From: Cydia pomonella
Taxonomy: Eukaryota > Arthropoda > Insecta > Lepidoptera > Tortricidae
Direction: 5' to 3'
Assembly (NCBI RefSeq): GCF_033807575.1
Contig: NC_084707.1
Location: 10,278,550-10,342,549 of the forward strand
DNA length: 64,000 nucleotides
Below the pieces are notes generated by a model. The model had not been told where the DNA came from. It searched no databases and worked only from the letters and a program-made list of their open reading frames with translations. This document shows positions 57,472-64,000 of the stretch, in pieces. Each line of letters opens with the position of its first letter. The first letter of the stretch is position 1. A program made the translations under genes and the position numbers.

Positions 57472-58070
57472 CCTATAGGGTGTGCTACTCTGCAGCGGTG
57501 CCACCACAATGAAAATTAATGAATTATATGATGGAATGATGAACCTAAAACGTACATCATGTATCTATAATGTTTATGGCTGTACCTGTACTAGTAAGCG
57601 AAATAATACGCATTAAGAGTGGCGCCGCTGGGGAGCATACTCTGTAGCGGCGCCACTTAGAACATATAGATAAAAATGTAATTAGCTATTGTTTTCTCAT
57701 GGAAATTGATTGCTGTTTGTTACGTACGTATTGAAAATAATAATTAAAATCATTAATTAGTGATTTTATTTACTTTCATTGATTCCGCGTTCGGTGAGCG
57801 TCAGGATCACGGGTGGACCTGAGCGAATTTTAACGAAATATTTATAAACATATTGTATCTTCAGTGTACCTCAGTGTACCTTTAACGGAAACCAGTGTAC
57901 CTCTTTTTCAAAACGTACGTAATAACTTTCTATGCGTATTATTTCCCTTCCTAGTACAGATACAGCCATAAACATAGGTACATGATGTACGTTTTAGGTA
58001 CATCATTTCATCATATAATTCATTAATTTTCATTGTGGTGGCGCCGCTGCAGAGTAGCACACCCTATAGG
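57472..58070. mobile_element. 599-bp element with ~145-bp TIRs, TA-flanked
   Basis: Left CCTATAGGGTGTGCTACTCT and its complement at 58051-58070. Similarity continues through TGCAGCGG(C/T)GCCACCAC, ATGAAAATTAATGAATTATA and CATAAACATAGGTACATGAT-type sequence to about 57618 and 57925. TA lies on both sides. The centre holds a second perfect hairpin, AGTGGCGCCGCT...AGCGGCGCCACT (about 57618-57660). Confidence 0.75.
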
Positions 58071-58104
58071 TAGGTCATTACCTTTTCCTACATGTGTACC
58101 TTTT

Positions 58105-58240
58105 TTTAATACCACGACGGTGGCAAACAAGCATACGGCCCACCTGATGGTAAGCAGTCACTGCAGGCTAGGAAACCTGCAACTCCAGAGGTGTTACATG
58201 CGCGTTGCCGAACCTAAAACCTATACCTATACTAATACCT
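58105..58240 (-). repeat. dispersed repeat GGCAAACAAGCATACGGCCC, copy 4
   Basis: ACGACGGTGGCAAACAAGCA, CACCTGATGGTAAGCAGTCA, CTGCAACTCCAGAGGTGTTA, CATGCGCGTTGCCGA in the usual order. Confidence 0.65.
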
Positions 58241-58675
58241 ATCTTCCTCCGACTGCAACGTTACAAAATTAATGTAACATATCCGTGAGAAATATTTGTT
58301 CCTTACACCTGCTACTGGTTACGACTTACGACTCGGTTTACCGCCTAAAAAATCTAGGCAAAAAACAAACGAAGGAAGAGAAACATAAGTGCTACCGGTA
58401 TGAACACGGCACACAAAAAACTGATGAAAAACTTGAGACTGCACTTGTTCAGTGGGTTTAAGGTCGGCTCTTCCATCGTACATATATCGTATCAGATTAC
58501 TAAATATGTATAATTCATTATTATTTATATTTAGTAATCTGTCAGTAAAAGAACATTGTTTTATGTATCATTTTTTCTCTGATCAGAATAGATCAAAGTT
58601 CACTAACCTTGATGTTGTTATCTGTATCGTAATAGAGCATTAACAGTATGAAAGCTATCTATCATTTGAAATTAA

Positions 58676-58905
58676 TATGATCAGTGATCGGTGCGGTGCG
58701 ACAGCGCGGCGCGGCGCGGCGTGGTGGCGGCGCGTCGGCCGATATCTGCATAGCTCACGGGCGGAATGGCGGTTAATCAGGTGGCCCGTTACATTACATT
58801 GTGCTCGCCGTGAGTTCGAGCCCGACCGAACAGGTTGCCCCAATGACAAAGGAGCAGATTCCATCGTCCGCGATCCGGGTCTGCGAGACCCACATTATAA
58901 ATAGT
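58676..58905 (+). other. GC-rich island with a tRNA-like segment and a TATA-like box
   Basis: GTGAGTTCGAGCCCGACC (about 58810-58827) resembles a B box, and TGGCGGTTAATCAGG upstream resembles an A box, but no cloverleaf folds convincingly. TTATAAATAG at 58894-58903 could be a TATA box for a start near 58925. Either a SINE relic or a host promoter. Confidence 0.25.
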
Positions 58906-59047
58906 CCGTCGAAATAATCCGTTGTTGCGTGTCACTACGGCGCCCACCAACGTCGGCCACCGCACGTTTACTATGCTTAATATGTATCGACCACAAAAAC
59001 AATTCATTAAAAACTGCTAAGAGCGAACATTCTGATTCTGCGTACAG

Positions 59048-59097
59048 CTTTGACCTCACGGTGATTGATGGTCCACGATTTATTAATAAATATCTGG
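59048..59097 (+). other. possible 50-nt internal exon
   Basis: Good acceptor (TTCTGATTCTGCGTACAG|C) and strong donor (CTGG|GTAAGTAA). With one leading base the frame reads FDLTVIDGPRFINKYL. No family recognised; the length is short enough for chance. Confidence 0.25.
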
Positions 59098-60015
59098 GTA
59101 AGTAATAGTCGCGGGTGCGCCGCAGCCAGTGCCATGCCGGGCCGGCGCCCGCGCCGCTTAGAACAATGCTACTATCTCATCTTCACATTACGTTTTTTAT
59201 AATATATAACAATAAACAAGTTGATCATTTCAAAGTTAATCGCTGTAGTTAACTGCTTTGCACTAGAAAATAACGATATTTAGGAATAACGTTTTGTTAG
59301 ACCAAACATGCTACACGGCAAGGCGATATTTATTTATTAGTATAATCGTTAGTCTATGTCAGACACTATAATTATTTCCAGAATAAAATATCAATCAAAA
59401 TCCACAGATTGACGAGGGCTCGGTGTCATTTCATTGCATTTGAGACCTAGTTATACATAAGTATATACCAAATATATACTTTTCAATTAGGTTACCAGGG
59501 TGATATTCGACAAAGACATAATTTGCAATACGTTTCCACTAATAACCATAAAGCAAGAAACAATCGGGGGTTTGGAAACTTTGGAAGGGAATCTGCGCGC
59601 CACCTGCGCCGCAGCCGGGCGGCGCGGTGCTTTATACGCCGCTAAACAATGGACCAAACACCTAACTGTAGGTATAAATTTGTTATTTAAAACACCCGGT
59701 CCAAGCGTAGTTTACTCAATAAGGATTGCTTGCACCACCTGATTTAAATTGCTTTACAAGCAACAAGTGCGACTTCTATAGAGCCCCGAGCCGCAACTAG
59801 ACTACTATATCCGGTATAGCGTGTGAACCGCATCCGAAAAAAGTGTCATATTTATTATTTTGAAACGCTTAAAACTAATAGATAATAGTAGTTCAGATGG
59901 TTAGACGAGCACAATACATTTTAAAAACCGTTATACAATAACAACCATAGGAATTACATAATAGTTTCTTTAAGAAATCCGTTCCTCCAAATTAATACGG
60001 TTGTTAATATTTTAG
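59098..60015. other. unassigned sequence with GC-rich patches
   Basis: GC-rich patches at 59105-59165 and 59580-59640. The second lies in an open plus frame (…NLRATCAAAGRRGALYAAKQ…) that ends at a donor-like GTAG|GTATAAAT near 59673. No recognised gene. Confidence 0.3.
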
Positions 60016-60111
60016 ATGACGAACACAAATGAGATGGCCGGGACCCAGCTGGCAGAGCCCACACTGCACAGCCCGAGATCCAACCGATTATACACTAATA
60101 TAAAATCATAA
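60016..60111 (+). other. possible exon ending in a stop codon
   Basis: Follows a very good acceptor (GTTAATATTTTAG|A). The frame reads MTNTNEMAGTQLAEPTLHSP then RSNRLYTNIKS and stops at TAA 60109-60111. It could be a terminal coding exon or an alternative last exon. Not recognised. Confidence 0.25.
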
Positions 60112-60724
60112 ACGCTTGTAACGCCCCGGCTGAAAGGGTTAACCCGTGCGCCGGAAATTGATTTAAATTACAGTTTTAACAATATTAATGTGATATCAGG
60201 CTACCAAGTTTTTGTCCAAAAACTGTTTTTGTTTGACTTGGTTAAACAGTTAGACGGCAAAGATGTTTCGGTAGGTTAATTTAATTATATGTTATCATTT
60301 GTATTTATTGATTTTGTATTAATTGATTTTCTGTAGCTTTAACTGATGATTATATGTAGTAAAAAAATAACAAACCTAATATTTAAACCAAGCATAAACT
60401 CGTTTAAACGACAAAGCATTACAACTATTACAACATACTTATTTAAAACCAACATTTTTCTCTCCCCGTAGAGCGTTTCGTTAAATTCAATCATAGTACC
60501 TACCTGCGCAAAAGTTATGTTTTTGAATATGCGGATCTAGTTGCAGACCCAGAAGACCACGTTTTAATTTTTAGGCTTCAACTAGAGAAGGCCTAGGGAT
60601 AGAAAAGAGCCAAGGGGTAAGTAAGTATCTATAATATGTATGTAGTTTACTTGTGTACTTATAGGTACCAAACAATCAAATTCATTTTAGAGATTTCATT
60701 GTAGTTTTTGCTATAGGTTTTTTG

Positions 60725-60812
60725 TATACTACGTCGGTGGCAAACAAGCATACGGCCCGCCTGATGGTAAGCAGTCTCCGTAGCCTATGTACGCCTGCAA
60801 CAACTCCACTCA
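60725..60812 (-). repeat. dispersed repeat GGCAAACAAGCATACGGCCC, copy 5 (truncated)
   Basis: ACTACGTCGGTGGCAAACAA, GCATACGGCCCGCCTGATGG, TAAGCAGTCTCCGTAGCCTA, TGTACGCCTGCAACAACTCC, then the copy stops. Confidence 0.65.
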
Positions 60813-62036
60813 GGTGTCCACATACTTTCGTAATTATCTATTTTATTTACATATTTATCACAACAATAGCCAGTACCTACTTAGTTTAACACCATAACAT
60901 CGGGTAAATTCATAGAGATATAAGTATATATATACATTATAGGTTGTGATTAAGTCGCTCTACGTCGTTTTAATGGGTTTATTATTGATCTAATATTTAC
61001 TTGGTAGTAAAATTGTAACAATAGAAAAAGTTTATTAGGAAATAGTGTGATGGCGGTCAATTACTGACCCAGCAGGCGTTATCCCGATTGTGGTTCAACA
61101 GATGGTAGTTTTTTGTGGACTCGGAGGGCCGGTGCCGGGGTGCCGAGTTTAATCTCAAAATTAACGAAACAATTTGATATAGCGCTTAACGAGTCGGCTT
61201 AGGGTGTAAATCACAAACAGTCGTATATTTTACGAAGTATAACTAGAAGGCGGGGGTGCGCCCTATAACCGTATAATTACATGTTGTAGTTGCGCGCGCG
61301 GCACGCTGGCACGCACAATTGGCTTAAACGAGTGTTTGCTTTGAAGTGCCGCCGACCACGACGGTTATCCACGTGCGGTCGCCTTAACCCGTTCTCGAGT
61401 AAAGCTTATTAGGCGAGGCTACTCGTTTTACGGTTGTTTACCCAACGAAGAAAAAAACATTCCTACACATCTCGCAATTTCATAATCATTCAGATGCCTA
61501 ACGAGTTCCAGTAGGCAGACAATTGTAGCAGAGAGCAGAGATATCGCTCTGAGTAACGCGAGTAGTGTTCGTGAGATAAAATCAATTTAACATGTGTCAA
61601 TTCAACAACTCCCTAACTAAGTGTGTCATCTATTTGTTATAAAGAGTACAGTTATATCGCACAAATGCCAAGGGCTACATCGATCAATCCAGTGTTGTCG
61701 CAAGTGATTCTTAATCGACGGCCGAGTCGAAAGTTGAGTAGCGACATCGTGATGGCGAACTTAGCCTCCTTCCTCGCAGCGGTGCGGTGTGCCTGTACTG
61801 TAGCCCGCGTTGTGAAAACGCCCCGACGCCGACGCCGGCCGTCGCTCACTGTCGATAATCGCAGCGACATCGCATACACAAATTATTAATCTCCTGCTCG
61901 TGACTAGCTTTTTCGATAAATCGTTTGCTAAGTCGAGCGAGGTAGAGTGTCTGGTCTAAACTTAATGGGGTGCGAAATTTAAGATTTGATCAATATTGTG
62001 AATAATTTTATATTATACTTATAAACCCTAATTAAG
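60813..62036. other. unassigned sequence, partly GC-rich
   Basis: GC-rich islands at 61250-61420 (one CACGTG at about 61369) and 61680-61860. The latter holds an 88-codon plus frame (61623-61889) and an antisense frame. Neither resembles a known family. A promoter or 5' exon is possible. Confidence 0.3.
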
Positions 62037-62040
62037 TATA

Positions 62041-62512
62041 CAGGGTGATTCAGGAGACGTGAGCAGGATCAAGCTTGAGCATTCAGTAAGTTATAAGCAA
62101 CTGTTTCATACCAGTATTTGTGAGATTAACGTTCTTTTAATTTTTACTGTTCAAAAAAAATGTTTTAATTTATTTACGCCATGTATGGTCACCCTCTTTG
62201 TTTTATCCATAACAAGTGACAAATTGAATGTCATCGGAGTCTGGTTACTTTTGAAAAATCGTATCTCACTCAAGTGTGACATTTTGTTTTCTTCATAATC
62301 AAACTGTTGTCATAACGGTTAAAGAGGTTTTATCTTTCTTAATTAAGTGTTGTAGGGTGTCCATGATTGTAGATTATCAAATTTGTCCTTCCCAAAAAGT
62401 TAAATAACAGAAATAAACCGAGATTGTTTTACTTAAATATGATGATGAACGGTTCATTAACATTTACTGATTGTGTAGGCTTAGTCCTGCTCACGTCTCA
62501 TGAATCACCCTG
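62041..62512. mobile_element. 472-bp TIR element with TATA duplication
   Basis: Left CAGGGTGATTCAGGAGACGT+GAGCAGGA and right TCCTGCTCACGTCTCATGAA+TCACCCTG are inverted with one mismatch over 28 bp. TATA flanks both sides (62037-62040 and 62513-62516). The 79-codon frame inside has no transposase motif; non-autonomous. Confidence 0.8.
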
Positions 62513-62859
62513 TATAGTGTTTCGAGTCATAAAAACGACTATTAACTTGGTCTAGTCAGCAACAATGTTAATAAACATGATTACAACCTGCACATATAGT
62601 ACTTTTTTTTCTCTTTATTAAAGGGCTTTTGGAGTAAACGAATATGTCGCCCCATAAAAACAGACTCGATTAACAAAATTTAAAAAAATGTAAACAACCA
62701 AATATAGTTTAAGCATATCACACATTTCCGTCCTTCAGACCGCACTTGTCAACATTTAATACATTTTCAACTACATCGGACATGGGGTTCGATAGGTAGG
62801 TATTACATAACCCAATGGAACATATAGTACTTGTCGTCTTTGTCTATATAAAGGGCTAG

Positions 62860-62965
62860 TTTTTTAGGATTCTGTAGCCAAAACAGCAAAAACGGAAACA
62901 TATTTCATCACGTCCATCTGTCCGTCCTTCCGTCCGCCCGTTCGTCTGTCTATCCCTATGATGTA
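62860..62965 (+). repeat. degraded copy of the TCTGTAGCC...GTCCGTC repeat
   Basis: TTAGGATTCTGTAGCCAAAA, CAGCAAAAACGGAAAC, CATCTGTCCGTCC and TCTGTCTATCCC match the order in 10889-10980 and 34305-34375 with many changes. Confidence 0.4.
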
Positions 62966-64000
62966 AAGGATGTCATGATATAAATGAAAGATGTCTAAGT
63001 AAATCAGAGGCTATAAAACTAGGAGTACTTATGTACCGCACGCTGCACAATTATGTCGCAAGGCTTCCGAGTGTCACGGCAGCGGCACGCGCCCGGTCAC
63101 GGAGGACGACCACCCTGCGCCTGCACATGCATTTCTGTTCTAACTATTAGCCTTTCCAATATGCATCGTCCCTTTTACTCTAAAGTTATGCTAGTGGGTA
63201 GTGAGCAAGACTAAAACAAAGTTTCGATTGTTGATGTTCAGAGTAGACCCCCTGGGCTACTACGCCCCATGACCTATCCACCTCCTGCTGTTTCAGACCA
63301 AGAGTTTAATATTTAAAGATATCGTTACAAAATAAACTTACTAAGCATTTTCTTAAACAAAATAATGATTAAAGCAATAAACTTCAAATTGTCCGAGCAA
63401 AACTCAAATCAGGCGAAAGTTCAAAGGTTCAAAATCAAATTGATATGAAAGGTGATGATTTAATGATATGATGCGATGAATGCGCTATAATCGAGCTTGT
63501 ATAGGGTGTCGATGGCAGGTGTTTTTTACAAAGTGGCCTGTGCGCCGATCGATAAACACACGTGATGGGCCTGTGGCCGAAAACGCCGACGATTCTACTT
63601 AACACCTTGATGGATCGTTTTGACGGTACAGATAGTTTACAACACTAATGAAACATAATAACTATCGATAAGTATCGTAAGGCGAACTTAATGGAATTAA
63701 TCATGGGCCGTAAACGTTTAGCTCCGACAAGTGGGTAAGTATCTCCAATCTGTGGGTGATTTATTTTCACCTGCTACGGAACTTGCGCAGCCACTGCAGC
63801 TCAGCTATAAATCGACTGAGAGATATGGCCAATATGGGCCATGTACAGCCGCTAAAGAAATGCGCTAAATCAGTGTGAAAGCAAACAAGTTCAACACTTA
63901 TCTGCAGTCAATTAACGTTCCAAAATCTATGGTATGTTTCCGAAATCCGTAACACTTGATATATTGGGCACGCGTATTTTCCCCATTGCTACATTTAATG
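62966..64000. other. unassigned sequence
   Basis: A GC-rich block at 63050-63120 has open frames in more than one phase. 63480-63620 looks like unique sequence (GTGGCCTGTGCGCCGATCGA...CACACGTGATGGGCCTGTGG) and could be regulatory. Nothing recognised. Confidence 0.3.

Noticed and set aside
58740..58830. tRNA gene in the 58.7-kb GC island
   Set aside because: B-box-like GTTCGAGCC is present but no cloverleaf can be drawn.
62059..62298. 79-codon ORF inside the 472-bp TIR element
   Set aside because: AT-rich F/L/I composition, no transposase motif; the element is non-autonomous.

Overview
This is repeat-rich, AT-rich animal DNA, almost certainly from a moth or butterfly (Lepidoptera). The grounds are tRNA-derived SINEs of the lepidopteran type, a Helitron-type terminal hairpin, many short inverted-repeat elements with TA, TATA, TTA, TTAA, 8-bp and 10-bp target duplications, and a nuclear tRNA-Ile(UAU) with the usual anticodon-loop intron. 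No host protein-coding gene can be named. The window reads as intergenic or intronic sequence. It holds a few GC-rich islands and a few short splice-flanked open segments that could be host exons; the best is at 14289-14371 on the minus strand.

Layout. 1-9 kb: a Helitron-like end, a LINE/SINE-type tail, a 1-kb dispersed repeat and a few palindromic elements. 9.4-12.4 kb: a 0.47-kb repeat carrying a tRNA-like promoter, then a 1.8-kb foldback element built from inverted ~290-bp units. 17.7-25 kb: a decayed Tc1 copy, a MITE, a frameshifted Tc1 (DD34E) transposase, and a 5'-truncated LINE with an intact 614-codon reverse-transcriptase ORF. 26.2 kb: the tRNA gene. 27-32.6 kb: an inverted copy of the 1-kb repeat, a hAT-like element, a second copy of the foldback unit, and small palindromes. 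32.6-44.9 kb: a SINE split into two halves 12.0 kb apart, with PIF/Harbinger-like inverted ends and a TTA duplication at the break. Inside the split lie a 2.36-kb higher-order tandem array (104-bp monomers in blocks of four) and a TTAA-flanked piggyBac-like element. 45-50 kb: another SINE and a candidate exon. 50.2-53.3 kb: a 3.1-kb near-perfect palindrome whose arms are opposing arrays of the same 120-bp monomer, followed by a ~107-bp array. 56-64 kb: three well-delimited inverted-repeat elements (one Mutator-like) and several GC-rich islands.

The only intact genes visible are the tRNA and the RT ORF. Everything else coding is transposon debris or an unproved exon. The most unusual structures are the split SINE with its 12-kb insert and the foldback element with satellite arms.
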